NCBI RefSeq assembly: GCF_006542395.2
Contig: NZ_CP038231.1
Coordinates: forward strand, 434,001-498,000
DNA from: Formicincola oecophyllae
GTDB lineage: Bacteria; Pseudomonadota; Alphaproteobacteria; Acetobacterales; Acetobacteraceae
Direction: 5' to 3'
DNA length: 64,000 bases
Position 1 is the stretch's first letter, and each line of letters starts with the position of its first letter. The translations under genes were made by a program, and so were the position numbers. This document shows, in pieces, positions 13,553 through 23,511 of this stretch. The notes below the pieces were generated by a model. The model did no database searches, was not told where the DNA came from, and worked only from the letters and a program-made list of their open reading frames with translations.

Positions 13553-15283
13553 CTACCACCAGCGCACAGGGCCATCCGCAGGCAGTCTGGAACCGCCTTC
13601 ATCATTCCCAGATTTTTCGCTGCCCTGCGCTGCGGAAGAACTGGGCAACGGGGCCTGCACTGGCAGGGGGGAGGCAAGGTTGCTGTCCACCTTTGGTGGC
13701 GCCAGCCCCTTGAAGTGCACCCCATTGGGGACGCCGCCTACAGAGAGCGCGTAATGGAGGCCTTCATATTGCAAAGGTCCCACCGGATCGATCTGCGCGA
13801 TGGTTGGCATGTCTGAAGCGCGCCAACCACCACCAAGCGCCCTGATGAGACTGACAGTGGATTGCAGCTGCTCCGTTTGAGCGGAGACCTCGTTCAAGCG
13901 CGCCTTGAGAGCATCCTGCTGTGCCACCAGGGCATCCAGGTAGTTGGAGAGGCCACCTGTGTAGAGTGCCATGGTCATGGACTGGGTGCGCAAGGCCGCC
14001 TCCACAGCGCGGTGGAGCTGGCGGCGTTCACGCGCGTAAAGCTTGGTGCGGCTGAGGTTGTCCTCCACCTCCTTGAAGGCTTCCAGGACGGTGGCGCGGT
14101 ATTCGTCAAAGCTCTGGCGGTAGGATGACCATGAACGTTGCAGCGCAGCCCGTCGCAACCCACCCGTGTAGACACGCTCAGCCGCTTGGATGGCCACGCG
14201 CCACATCGCCATGGCCATTTGGGCTAAATCGAAACCCCCATTCTGGAAACCGCCAGAGGCACTGAGGGTGATGTGGGGGTAAAAGGCCGCCCGCGCCACG
14301 CCGATGCTGGCCACCGCGCCTGCCAGCTGGCGTTCTGAGGCCGCGATGTCTGGGCGGCGCTCCAACAAAGTGGAAGGCAGGCCCGGTTCTATGGGCACTT
14401 CCTTGATGCGGATGGTGAAGCCAGGCATCGGTTTGATGTGGAATGCCGCTGGCGTGGTGTTGAGGAGCACGGCAATGGCGTGTTCCGTCACGGCGCGCTG
14501 GGCCTTCAGGTGGCTGAGCGCCCCTTGCGCGCTGTAGAGCTGGTCTTCAGCACGGGAGACGTCAAGCCCAGCGCCGATGGCCCCGCCTTGCCGCATACGG
14601 GTGATGTCTACAGCGGCGCTGAAGTAACGGATGGAATCGCGGTAAACGGCATCCTGCGCATCAAGACCACGCAGGAGGATATACTGCCGCGCCAACTCAG
14701 ACTGAAGGCTGAGGCGCGCATTGGCATAGTCAGCTGCCGTGGCTTGGGCTTGGTTCTTCTCCATGCGGGTTGTATTGCGGATAGAATCCCAGAAGTCAGG
14801 CTCCCAAGTGGCTGCGCCTTGGTAGCCCTGGTTGGATTCATATTCCAAGCTGTGGCTGCGGCGGCTGAAATACAGCCGTCCCAACGAACCCTTGTTGTAG
14901 CTGGCCCAGGCGGAACCTGCTGACTGAGGGTAAAGCAGGGCCTCGCTTTCGCGTGCGACGTCACGTGACTGCAGGAAGGCTTCAGCGGCTGCCTGAAGGT
15001 CTGGATTGCTGGTGGCCAGTTTCTCTTCCATGCGGTTGAGCAAAGGATCATTGAAAACCGTCCACCACGGGCCGCGCGGCAAAGCGTCAGCTGGGATGGC
15101 CTTGCCCATATTGCGAGGCCAGCGCACAGCGCCATGGGTACTGTCGCTCCAGACATCTGGGAAAGTGAGTTTAGGCGCTCCCTTGTACGTTGGGGCCATG
15201 TCACACCCTCCCAACACCACAAGGGGAATGAGAACCAAAGTCGCCGCGTGCCGCAAGCGGTGAAGGTGCCTTTTGACCATCAT
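13553..15283 (-). CDS. RND efflux outer-membrane lipoprotein factor (NodT family)
   Basis: The outer-membrane channel of a tripartite efflux pump, 576 aa. A lipoprotein signal (hydrophobic stretch ending LVVLGG before Cys at about 27) is followed by the two-fold repeated OEP domain, with the typical PGLPSTLLERRPDIAASERQLAGAVASIGVARAAFYP segment and a second repeat containing LGGGWRASD. A Ser/Pro-rich tail of about 90 residues after the OEP domain is unusual. Its start overlaps the stop of the membrane-fusion gene by 4 bp (ATGA). Substrate unknown. Confidence 0.9.
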   Translation of the reverse strand: MMVKRHLHRLRHAATLVLIPLVVLGGCDMAPTYKGAPKLTFPDVWSDSTHGAVRWPRNMGKAIPADALPRGPWWTVFNDPLLNRMEEKLATSNPDLQAAAEAFLQSRDVARESEALLYPQSAGSAWASYNKGSLGRLYFSRRSHSLEYESNQGYQGAATWEPDFWDSIRNTTRMEKNQAQATAADYANARLSLQSELARQYILLRGLDAQDAVYRDSIRYFSAAVDITRMRQGGAIGAGLDVSRAEDQLYSAQGALSHLKAQRAVTEHAIAVLLNTTPAAFHIKPMPGFTIRIKEVPIEPGLPSTLLERRPDIAASERQLAGAVASIGVARAAFYPHITLSASGGFQNGGFDLAQMAMAMWRVAIQAAERVYTGGLRRAALQRSWSSYRQSFDEYRATVLEAFKEVEDNLSRTKLYARERRQLHRAVEAALRTQSMTMALYTGGLSNYLDALVAQQDALKARLNEVSAQTEQLQSTVSLIRALGGGWRASDMPTIAQIDPVGPLQYEGLHYALSVGGVPNGVHFKGLAPPKVDSNLASPLPVQAPLPSSSAAQGSEKSGNDEGGSRLPADGPVRWW

Positions 15284-16941
15284 GGCGCTGACGGGCTTGG
15301 CTTGACTTGCGCCGCACCATGACCTGGCTTGCCGGCCCCGCTCAACCCTTCTGCCTTAAGCGATTCAGTCGGGCTGGGCACAAGGCCTTTTTGGTGGGGC
15401 AGGACGGGAGCCGCAGCATGGCGCCCTCCCTTGGTGGCGCCACCCTTAGTGGTTTGAGCGGCTTTGGCTTTGGTGCTTGCAGGTGAAGGTAGCCCACCTT
15501 TTTGCTTGGCTGATGAGGGGGCAGAGCTAGGAGCGGTTGCACCCTTGGTGGCCTGGGAGGGTGGTGGCTTGTCTGGCAAAGCTTCTGTCATGCTGGTTGG
15601 TTCAGCTGCCAGGCGCCGCAGCTCCGCAGCGGGATCAGTGGCTGGGGCGGCTGGCATGGGCACTGGCTTGGGAAGGACTGCTGGGGCGTTGTAGCCACGA
15701 GTTGGTTTGACCAGGCGCACTTTGTCGCCGTCTAGAAGGTCCGCCACAGGGTTGGCAATGACTTTGTCACCTGGCTTCAAGCCCGTGATGATTTGACTTT
15801 CCAACCCTAGATCAGTGCCGACCGTTACATTATGGATGACGGCACGATTGTTTTTGACCATGGCTACCTGCATGCCATAGCCTCTAAAAATGAGGCTGCT
15901 GGTTGGAAGCAACAGGATGTTCGGGTCTGAAGGCGCCACGATGTGGGCAGTCGCATAGGAATTGGGCCAGAGGGCGTCATCCTTGTTTTCCAGCCAAAGC
16001 TCGGTGGTGACAGTGCGTGTAGCTGCATTGAAAGCGCGTGCCGTGGCCAGGAAGTTGGCGTGGAACTTCCGCCCAGGGTATTGAGGCACTGTGAGCTCCG
16101 CACTGATTTGAGGGCTGATGGCAGCCGCGTAATCCTGGGGGACGGAAACGAAGACGCGCATTTTGCTGATGTCTGCCACAGAGAACAGGGCACCGCTTCC
16201 ACCATGGGTGTTGAGGCTGCCGCCATTGTCACTGACGTAATCGCCGATATTGACAAAGCGCGCCGTCACGATGCCGTCAAAAGGGGCCACGATTCTCTTG
16301 AAGTTCTCAAGCGCCTGGAAACGCTCCACTTCATGGGAGGCAGCTTCGAGTGAGGCCTTCTCCGCTGCTGCGTTGGCCGCCTGGACGTCCACCTCCTGCC
16401 GGGAGACAGCCTGGGTGCCTTTGAGCGCGTTCCAGCGTGCCGCCGTGATGAGGGCGAGGTGGTAACGGGCCAGTACAACGTCATAGTGCGCTTTGGCTGC
16501 CGCGAACTGGGCGTCAAGGCTTGGCGTGCTGATGAGGGCTAGCACCTCTCCCTTTTTCACGCGTGCGCCATAATCAGTGTACCAGGCTTTTACATAGCCA
16601 GAGACCTGGGCGTAGATGGGGGCTTCATACCAGGCAGCCAGGTTGGCTGGCAGGTCAACTGAACGGGTAGCGGGGCCTTTGTGGGGTGAGATCAGCACAA
16701 CGGGCGTTATGGCGTTTTGGTGCGTCTCCTTGGTGAGGAGGCCATAATGCACCAAGCGTTGCGTAATGCCCCACGCTGCCAGGCCAGCCATGGCCAACCC
16801 CACCGTAACTCCGACAAAAAGCAGTGGCGCGCTTTTGCGCAAGCGCAGGTAACGCCCCAGGAGCCCTTTGGTGGGGGGAGTGTCAGACTTCTGGGTTGCT
16901 GGCGCAGCGCCTTCCGGAAGCTGGTTGTCCTGTGTGCTCAT
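15280..16941 (-). CDS. RND efflux periplasmic adaptor (membrane-fusion protein)
   Basis: The periplasmic adaptor of an RND pump, 553 aa. There is one N-terminal membrane anchor (about residues 38-60), then a lipoyl/barrel-sandwich region (GYVKAWYTDYGARVKKGEVLALI), a helical hairpin, and a beta-barrel with PFDGIVTARFVNIGDYV. From about residue 410 to the end the chain becomes a low-complexity Ala/Pro/Ser/Lys tail, roughly 140 residues beyond the usual AcrA-like length. ATGA overlaps join it to the permease before it and the outer-membrane factor after it. Confidence 0.92.
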   Translation of the reverse strand: MSTQDNQLPEGAAPATQKSDTPPTKGLLGRYLRLRKSAPLLFVGVTVGLAMAGLAAWGITQRLVHYGLLTKETHQNAITPVVLISPHKGPATRSVDLPANLAAWYEAPIYAQVSGYVKAWYTDYGARVKKGEVLALISTPSLDAQFAAAKAHYDVVLARYHLALITAARWNALKGTQAVSRQEVDVQAANAAAEKASLEAASHEVERFQALENFKRIVAPFDGIVTARFVNIGDYVSDNGGSLNTHGGSGALFSVADISKMRVFVSVPQDYAAAISPQISAELTVPQYPGRKFHANFLATARAFNAATRTVTTELWLENKDDALWPNSYATAHIVAPSDPNILLLPTSSLIFRGYGMQVAMVKNNRAVIHNVTVGTDLGLESQIITGLKPGDKVIANPVADLLDGDKVRLVKPTRGYNAPAVLPKPVPMPAAPATDPAAELRRLAAEPTSMTEALPDKPPPSQATKGATAPSSAPSSAKQKGGLPSPASTKAKAAQTTKGGATKGGRHAAAPVLPHQKGLVPSPTESLKAEGLSGAGKPGHGAAQVKPSPSAP

Positions 16942-19900
16942 GCCAGATGCTCCCTGCCGGTTGGTTCGTCTGTTGGGCCACCAGGCCCTGAAGGCGTTGA
17001 CGCGCCCTGTTTTGAAGCTTTGCCCCCCTTATTGCCGTCAGGGGTGACCAGTGCGAACACGCAAGGCACGAAAAGCAGCGTGGCAATAGTGGCGCAAAGC
17101 AAACCACCAATCACTGCTTTGCCTAAAGGTGCGTTGGCGGAGTTGCTGGTTGCCATGGGGATCATGCCCACCATCATGGCCAGGGCCGTCATCAAAACGG
17201 GGCGGATGCGTTCATAGCCAGCCTCCACAGCAGCTTTGAGGGGGTTGGCGTGCGCATCCATGCGTTCACGTGCCATGGCCACCACCAAGATAGAGTTGGC
17301 CGTTGCCGTGCCCATGCACATGATGGCCCCTGTGAGGGCTGGCACGGAAAGGGGAGTGTGGGTGAGGAACAGCGCCCAGGCGATTCCAGCCAAGGCCCCT
17401 GGCAGGGCCATGATGATGACGAAGGGGTCAAGCCAGCTCTGAAAATTCACCACGATGATGAGGTAAACCAGCACAATGGAAAGGGCCAGACCACTGATGA
17501 GCTGACTGTAAGCGGAGAACATGGTCACCGCCTGGCCACGCACCACCATGGTGCTGCCATGGGGCAGGTTTTTGCGTTCCTGCGCCACCAGCTTGTCAAC
17601 GGCGCTGGCCACGCTGCCCAGGTCAAGCTTCTCTGGGCTGGCGTAGATGTTGAAAACAGGCATGATGTTGTAATGCGAGACCTCCCCAGCCGTTCCACCG
17701 GGAATGAGGTCGGCCAAGGCGCCCAGGATCTGCGGGTTGGCGTTGGTGGGGTTGCCATTGCCCTTGTCCACGGGCATCAGCTCCAGCTCATTGAGTGTCT
17801 GGAGGTAGTTAGCAGGCACCTGGACGTCAATGAGCTGCGACGTGCCCATGCGGTTGAGATAATAAGTCTGCCCCACTTGCCCAGAACCCGAAAGCGCCAC
17901 AAGGGCGTTCCAGGCGATGTCGCGCTCCGTCAGTCCGGCCCCCATGGCGTAGGAACGGCGGGCGTGGATGGTCATCATGGGTTGGTTCATCGGCTCCTGA
18001 ATGACCACATCCGCAATGCCGGTGATTTTCTTGAGCCTGTGAACGAGGTGGACGGCAAAGCTGTAGTTAGCTTCCAGGTTGCGCCCTACGATCTGCACAT
18101 CAATGGGTGCTGGCAAACCAAAGTTGAGGATCTTGGCTGTAAGATCCGCAGGCTGGAACGTGAAAATCGTGCCTGGGAAGGCTTGGGTCAGTTCCGTGCG
18201 CAATTGCTGCCGGTAGAGGTTGGTTGGGCTTTCAGGGTCCTTGAGCTGCACCGTCAGGTCGCAGTCCTGTGGCCCTGTAGTAGGGGAGGGGATCATGGCC
18301 TGGTTGATCTGGCTTGTAGGCAGACCGCAGTTGGTGACCACCGTCTCCACCTGGCCTGGCAGGGTTTGGCGGATCCTCTTCTCCACCAGGCCGCTGATGA
18401 GGCCGGCCTGCTCCAACCGATAGCCTTGGGGCGCACGCATGTGGAGCTGAAGGGTGTCAGACTTGATTTCAGGGAAGAAGTCCTCCCCCACGAACAAAAG
18501 CAACCCTAAGCTTGCTAGGCTCATGCCCATGAAAACGGTGATGAACGCTTTGCGGTGGTGCACAAGCAGCCCAAGCACACGCCCATAGCCTTCACGGAAA
18601 ACGGTGAACAAACGTTCAAACCCTTCCTGGAAACCCACCAGCATCGCCCCCACTGGCCCTGGGCCTGAGGGCAGGCCTTGGGCCTCACGTGCGGCTGCGC
18701 GTTCCTCCGCCTTTTTCTGGCCATTGAGCAGGTACATGGCCATGGTTGGCACCAAGGTGCGCGAAAGAATGAAACTGGCGGCCATGGCAAACACGATGGC
18801 CTCGGCAAGGGGCATGAATAGCCAGCCAGAGACACCAGTCAGCTCAAATAAGGGCAGCCACACAATGCAGATGCAGGTTGTGGAGACGAAAGTCGGCACC
18901 ACAATTTGGTTGGCGGCGTCAATAATGGCGTCTTCAATGGATTTCTGCATGTGCAGGTGATGGTCGATGTTCTCAATCATCACGGTGGCGTCATCCACCA
19001 GAATGCCCACAGCCAAAGCCAAGCCGCCCAACGTCATGACGTTGATGCTCTGCCCCGCCAGTGACAAGCAGATGAGTGCTGAAAGGATGGCCAAAGGAAT
19101 GGAAGTGGCCACAATTAAAGTGAAGCGCCACGATCCCAAAAACAGGAGGACCGTCAAGCTGGTCAGGAGGGCCGCCATGAGCATTTCACGCATGACGTCC
19201 GTGACGGACTCTTTCACGAAGCCTGAGGCATCCGTCAGGATGCGCATCTCCGTGCCTTCAGGCAAAGTGGTGCGGACTTGAGGCAGCAGCTTCTTGATGC
19301 CAGCGACCACCTCCAGCGTGGAGGCGTTGCCAGACTTCATAACCACGATCATCACTGCTTGCTGGCCCCGCACCAGAACGGCGTTCATCTGGGGGGGGCC
19401 ACCTTTGTGCACCCAGGCAACATCGCGCATGTAGATGACGGAATTGCCCACTTGTTTGATGGGCATTTTGTTAAACTTGGCGATGTCGAGCGGGGCCGAG
19501 TTGGTCTTCACCAACAGATCGAGCTTGCCCACCCTTTGGTCCCCACCAGGCAGAACGATGTTCTGCTGGTTGAGGGCATTGGCCACATCAACAGGTGAAA
19601 GCCGGTGCGCCAACAGTTTGACGGGATCCAGGTCCACCATGATATCAGCAGCCAGGCCGCCATAAGGGGCGGCGATGGCCGTACCAGGCACTGAGACCAG
19701 CTGTGGCCTGATGAGGTTGGAGGCCATGTTGTAAATTTCAGATCCTGACATGTTCGGGTTGTTCACCTGAATGGTCAGGACAGGCACTGAAGAGGCGTCC
19801 ATGGCGAGGATGAGAGGGGGCGTTGCCCCTGTTGGCAGCTGCTTGATGACGGTCTGCGAAACCGAGGTGATCTGCGTTTGCGCTACCGCAGGGTCTGTTC

Positions 19901-20198
19901 CGGGTTGGAAAAAAATGCGAACGATGCCGCGCCCGTAATAAGAATTGCTTTCGATATGCTCGATGTTGGCCACGGTGGCCGTGAGCGTGCGCTCATAATA
20001 ATAGACGATGCGCCCAGCCACCTCTTCAGGCATCAAGCCAGTGTAGCTCCACACCGCCGCCACCACAGGAATACGGATAGCGGGGAACACGTCAGTCGGG
20101 GTGCTGAAAATCGACCGCACCCCGAAAATGACGATCAGGATGGAAAGAACCACAAAAGTGTAAGGACGCTTGAGCGCTGTGATGACAATGGCGTTCAT
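16938..20198 (-). CDS. RND-family multidrug efflux permease (AcrB/HAE1-like)
   Basis: The inner-membrane proton-driven pump, 1086 aa. It starts with MNAIVITALKRPYTFVVLSILIVIFG, the usual first helix. Transmembrane helix 4 holds the proton-relay pair of aspartates in VGILVDDATVMIENI. The two-fold pattern of six helices and large periplasmic loops is evident, ending with a short polar tail. It is the first gene of a permease-adaptor-channel operon. The two-component system just upstream on the same strand (264 bp away) is the likely regulator. Substrate cannot be read from sequence. Confidence 0.94.
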   Translation of the reverse strand: MNAIVITALKRPYTFVVLSILIVIFGVRSIFSTPTDVFPAIRIPVVAAVWSYTGLMPEEVAGRIVYYYERTLTATVANIEHIESNSYYGRGIVRIFFQPGTDPAVAQTQITSVSQTVIKQLPTGATPPLILAMDASSVPVLTIQVNNPNMSGSEIYNMASNLIRPQLVSVPGTAIAAPYGGLAADIMVDLDPVKLLAHRLSPVDVANALNQQNIVLPGGDQRVGKLDLLVKTNSAPLDIAKFNKMPIKQVGNSVIYMRDVAWVHKGGPPQMNAVLVRGQQAVMIVVMKSGNASTLEVVAGIKKLLPQVRTTLPEGTEMRILTDASGFVKESVTDVMREMLMAALLTSLTVLLFLGSWRFTLIVATSIPLAILSALICLSLAGQSINVMTLGGLALAVGILVDDATVMIENIDHHLHMQKSIEDAIIDAANQIVVPTFVSTTCICIVWLPLFELTGVSGWLFMPLAEAIVFAMAASFILSRTLVPTMAMYLLNGQKKAEERAAAREAQGLPSGPGPVGAMLVGFQEGFERLFTVFREGYGRVLGLLVHHRKAFITVFMGMSLASLGLLLFVGEDFFPEIKSDTLQLHMRAPQGYRLEQAGLISGLVEKRIRQTLPGQVETVVTNCGLPTSQINQAMIPSPTTGPQDCDLTVQLKDPESPTNLYRQQLRTELTQAFPGTIFTFQPADLTAKILNFGLPAPIDVQIVGRNLEANYSFAVHLVHRLKKITGIADVVIQEPMNQPMMTIHARRSYAMGAGLTERDIAWNALVALSGSGQVGQTYYLNRMGTSQLIDVQVPANYLQTLNELELMPVDKGNGNPTNANPQILGALADLIPGGTAGEVSHYNIMPVFNIYASPEKLDLGSVASAVDKLVAQERKNLPHGSTMVVRGQAVTMFSAYSQLISGLALSIVLVYLIIVVNFQSWLDPFVIIMALPGALAGIAWALFLTHTPLSVPALTGAIMCMGTATANSILVVAMARERMDAHANPLKAAVEAGYERIRPVLMTALAMMVGMIPMATSNSANAPLGKAVIGGLLCATIATLLFVPCVFALVTPDGNKGGKASKQGASTPSGPGGPTDEPTGREHLA

Positions 20199-20462
20199 GG
20201 GCGTCTCTCAAAGCAGGAAACAGGAAGCTGATGGGGCGTAAAGCAACATGGTATTTCCAGCGTGTTGCCCCGGAAAACCCTCTCCAGATGGGTGGTGCCC
20301 GTTATCCCACGGGTATGGCATAAGGTGGGGGCAGCAGGTTTCAGTGGCGTGCAGACTGGCATGGCGCCAGCTTACCGGCCAATCGTGGTGGGGTTGTGGC
20401 AGCAAGCCGCACGGCGCTTCAAGTGCTAGCTTGCCCAGGCTGAGATGGCGTTTGTAGAGGGT

Positions 20463-22046
20463 TCATTCCTGCGTTTTGGGGAAAATGATCTTGAAGCGCG
20501 CCCCATAGGGCAAAGGGGCTGGCGCCACAGGGTTGCAGTGCAGGGGGCCAGCAGTTCTATCCGTTTTGGGTCCTGTTTTCCCTCCTACCTGCTCTGTGCA
20601 GGTGGTGGGGGCGCCATCCATAATGTCAATGCGCGCACCATGCAGCCCTGCAATGGCCGCTACCAGGCTTAATCCCAGGCCAGAGCCTGGGACGTGGCGG
20701 CTTTTGTCAGCCCTGTAGAAACGCCCCAGAACATTCTTACGTTCCTCAACAGGGATGCCAGGCCCTGTGTCGGTGACGGAGAACCATGGCCCTATGGCGC
20801 CATTGCCAGCTTCAAGGATGATGGTACCCCCCCTGGGGGTGAACTTCATGGCGTTATCGAGAAGGTTGGCAACGACCTCACTCAACAGTCCTTCATCACC
20901 GTAAATTTCTACAGGTGACGAAGGCAGGTGCAAAATCAAATGTTGGTGACGTTCCTCCGCCGCGACTTCATAAAAGTCAGCGATATCACGCAACATGGCC
21001 ACCAAATCCATGACGGCGAAACCCGCATGGCGCTGGGCGCTTTCTATCTCTCCAATGCGCAGAATGGCCGTGATGATGCGGAAGCAGTGTTCCAGGTCCC
21101 CCGTGCTGGCAGCGACCGCTTCCTCCACATGGTTGCGCTGCAAGGGGGGCAGGCTGGTGGCGAGCCTGGTCAGACGTTCCAAACGGGCACGGGCACGGGC
21201 AAGGGGTGTGCGCAAATCATGGGCGATATTGTTGGTGACGTCACGGATCTCCCCCACCAGTTGCTCCAAACGGTCCAACATGAAATTAACGGACATCGCC
21301 AAAGCGTCTATGTCGTCCTTGGGGGTGGCTGTGCCGGGGCGCACAGGCAGGCGCACGCCCAGATCACCTTCCATTACCTCATCAACAGCTTGGTGGATCG
21401 CGGCAACCCGCCCCAAAGCGCGGTGACTGAGGAAAAGCGCCCCTAGCAAAGCAAAGGCCACCACAGGACCGATGGAAAACAAGGCTGACTGCCGCAGCAT
21501 GGCTTGCAGTTCAGCGGCCATGGTATGGCCGGAACGCTCCAGCACCAGGAAGCGCTTGGTGCCGTAAGGCCCCGGCACCTCATCAACCAGAAAGCGCATG
21601 AAAGTGCGCGTGCCATCAGGCAGGTTGACGGAAAGGCGCTGCATACCAGGGCGCGCGTCAAGCCCACGCGGCCAATGCCTGATGTCACCATGGATGCGCA
21701 CCCGGTGAGCATCAAACAAGCCCGCCCCATTAAGAATAATGCGGAGTTCGTTGGTGTCGCGCTCCTGGAGGGAGACTTCCAAGCTGGAGGGCGATTCATG
21801 TTCAAGGACATCCGCGGAGGCCCGCAGAAGGTGGATATCGCGGTTGCGCTCAAACGTGTTCATGTGCGTGTAGAGGAGCAGGATCTGCGCGCACATGCCA
21901 AGGCAGATGACCAACGCCAACCCCAGCATGAGCCTGAAGGCCGATGCCCTGAAAAGCGCCCATGGCGCTGGGCGCCGCTTCAGCCTGGCTGGCAGTGGGG
22001 CATGGCTAGCGTCAGGGGGCTGGGCTGGAGGGGCCACGGCAGGCAA
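20463..22046 (-). CDS. two-component sensor histidine kinase
   Basis: A membrane sensor kinase, 527 aa. Helices at about 36-60 and 188-208 frame a periplasmic sensing domain of about 125 residues; a HAMP linker follows. The H-box NNIAHDLRTPLARAR contains the phosphorylated His (about 276), then the N-box LLDNAMKFTP and G-boxes DTGPGIP and GSGLGLSLV. An insert with no obvious motif lies near the C-terminus. It probably starts at TTG, 14 nt after the response regulator stop, so the two are co-transcribed. Its signal is unknown; the adjacent RND operon is the likely target. Confidence 0.92.
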   Translation of the reverse strand: MPAVAPPAQPPDASHAPLPARLKRRPAPWALFRASAFRLMLGLALVICLGMCAQILLLYTHMNTFERNRDIHLLRASADVLEHESPSSLEVSLQERDTNELRIILNGAGLFDAHRVRIHGDIRHWPRGLDARPGMQRLSVNLPDGTRTFMRFLVDEVPGPYGTKRFLVLERSGHTMAAELQAMLRQSALFSIGPVVAFALLGALFLSHRALGRVAAIHQAVDEVMEGDLGVRLPVRPGTATPKDDIDALAMSVNFMLDRLEQLVGEIRDVTNNIAHDLRTPLARARARLERLTRLATSLPPLQRNHVEEAVAASTGDLEHCFRIITAILRIGEIESAQRHAGFAVMDLVAMLRDIADFYEVAAEERHQHLILHLPSSPVEIYGDEGLLSEVVANLLDNAMKFTPRGGTIILEAGNGAIGPWFSVTDTGPGIPVEERKNVLGRFYRADKSRHVPGSGLGLSLVAAIAGLHGARIDIMDGAPTTCTEQVGGKTGPKTDRTAGPLHCNPVAPAPLPYGARFKIIFPKTQE

Positions 22047-22060
22047 TAGCCTTCACCCCT

Positions 22061-22858
22061 TCACGCGCCGTTGCCGGCTACGGCTGAACCGTCATGGGCA
22101 GCGGGTGCAGGTGGCGCCTCAGGGATGTTAAGGCGAAATCCTGCCCCTCTGATGGATTCAATCATGGGGTCTTCGCCTGCGCCATCCACTTTGCGGCGCA
22201 GCTTGCCAATATGGACGTCAACGAGATTAGTCTGTGGCACGAAACGGTAATGCCACACATCCTCCAGGAACATAGTGCGCGTCAGCACAGCGCCTGGGCG
22301 GCGCATCATATATTCCAGAAGCTTGAATTCCCGGGGCAGCAGTTCGATTTCACGCCCATCACGGCTGACGGTGCGTTCAATCAGGTCCATTTCCAAGGGC
22401 CCCACCCGCAGCCTTGACTGCCGCGTTTCTACCGGGCGGCGTAGAAGGGCCGCTAGCCTGGCGGAAAGCTCCCCCATGGCAAAGGGCTTAGTGAGGTAGT
22501 CATCACCCCCTGCATGAAGGCCATTGATGCGGTCATCCACAGCTGAAAGGGCCGAAAGCACCAGGACAGGTGTTTGTACGTCACGCGCCCGTAACTGCGC
22601 GAGCACACTGAGGCCATCCAGCCCTGGCAGCATCCTGTCCATAATCATAACGCTGAAGGGCGCTTCAGGCCCCAATGCCATTTCAAGCGCCGTTGGGCCA
22701 TCCGCCGCCCACAGGACCTGATAGCCAGCCTCAGCCAAGGCCACCTGGATCTCATGGGCCAGGGTTTCGTCATCTTCCACCAGCAGTACTTTAACCGCAT
22801 TTGGGGTGCCTTGGGGGGAGGGGGCCACGCTGGGGGCCTGCCTGATGTCATTTGCCAT
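22061..22858 (-). CDS. OmpR/PhoB-family response regulator
   Basis: A DNA-binding response regulator, 265 aa. The receiver domain (about 22-140) has the acidic pair DD (29-30), the phospho-acceptor Asp in MIMDRMLPG (74), and the conserved Lys in LTKPF (124). The C-terminal winged helix has LLPREFKLLEYMMRRPG and VDVHIGKLRRKVD. The start is placed at ATG 22858; a GTG four codons upstream is also possible. It is the first gene of the kinase pair upstream of the RND operon. Confidence 0.93.
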   Translation of the reverse strand: MANDIRQAPSVAPSPQGTPNAVKVLLVEDDETLAHEIQVALAEAGYQVLWAADGPTALEMALGPEAPFSVMIMDRMLPGLDGLSVLAQLRARDVQTPVLVLSALSAVDDRINGLHAGGDDYLTKPFAMGELSARLAALLRRPVETRQSRLRVGPLEMDLIERTVSRDGREIELLPREFKLLEYMMRRPGAVLTRTMFLEDVWHYRFVPQTNLVDVHIGKLRRKVDGAGEDPMIESIRGAGFRLNIPEAPPAPAAHDGSAVAGNGA

Positions 22859-22971
22859 AACAGTTCTCACTCATAGCATGGGCTGGCCCCAAACACCCAA
22901 CATCTGGGGCGGACTGGAAACCGCGCAGCAGTCCCTCCACCTGCCTCCCCCAGCAAAGAACCCGGGACGCT

Positions 22972-23511
22972 TCAGAAGCCTTCCTCATCATCCATGCGGA
23001 CAACCACTTTACCAGAGAAGTACTTGTTCAGCGGTAATGGCGCTTCACCATAGCCGTGGTCAAGACGCACATCCCCATTGGCGCGCGTGTGAATGGTGTT
23101 GAAGCCAGTGCCAGTGGTATGGTTGATGTCAGCGCTCAACTGGTATTCCACAGTGCCATCCTCACTGCTGTCGTCTGGCCCCATGACCAGGCGCAGCTTG
23201 AGCGTGTAGGCGCTGACCTTGTAAGGGCCGTTACCCACTGAAACGGAAACGGTTTTGTGGCGGTTCTTGAAGTCAGGCCCGACATCAACCTTGATCACGG
23301 TGGGCTGGGGCTGACTGCCGGCCACCACAGGCGTGGGCACAATGGTGGTGCTGACTGTATAGGCCTCATTAAAGGCTTCCGCCTGTGCAGAGTATGGCAT
23401 CACGGCCCAGACAGCGCCCAGAAGCGCTGGCGCCACCATGATGGGCATGGCGCCCTTCTGCAGAAGCTGTCTGATCCTGAAGGCGGCGGGTGCAGGGATG
23501 AACGTCGTCAT
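22972..23511 (-). CDS. secreted protein of unknown function
   Basis: A 179-aa protein with a signal-peptide-like N-terminus (hydrophobic MVAPALLGAVWAVMP, cleavage near AQA). The mature part is beta-rich with alternating polar and hydrophobic residues and an acidic C-terminus MDDEEGF. No known family is recognised. An alternative start at MPIMVAP (23448) has AAGGG close upstream and would give a shorter signal peptide. It precedes the two-component genes on the same strand with about 110 bp between, so it may or may not share their transcript. Confidence 0.65.
   Translation of the reverse strand: MTTFIPAPAAFRIRQLLQKGAMPIMVAPALLGAVWAVMPYSAQAEAFNEAYTVSTTIVPTPVVAGSQPQPTVIKVDVGPDFKNRHKTVSVSVGNGPYKVSAYTLKLRLVMGPDDSSEDGTVEYQLSADINHTTGTGFNTIHTRANGDVRLDHGYGEAPLPLNKYFSGKVVVRMDDEEGF

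Noticed and set aside
17250-18509. 419-aa plus-strand open frame inside the RND permease gene
   Set aside because: It is the antisense shadow of a clearly coding RND permease; no ribosome-binding site or family resemblance.
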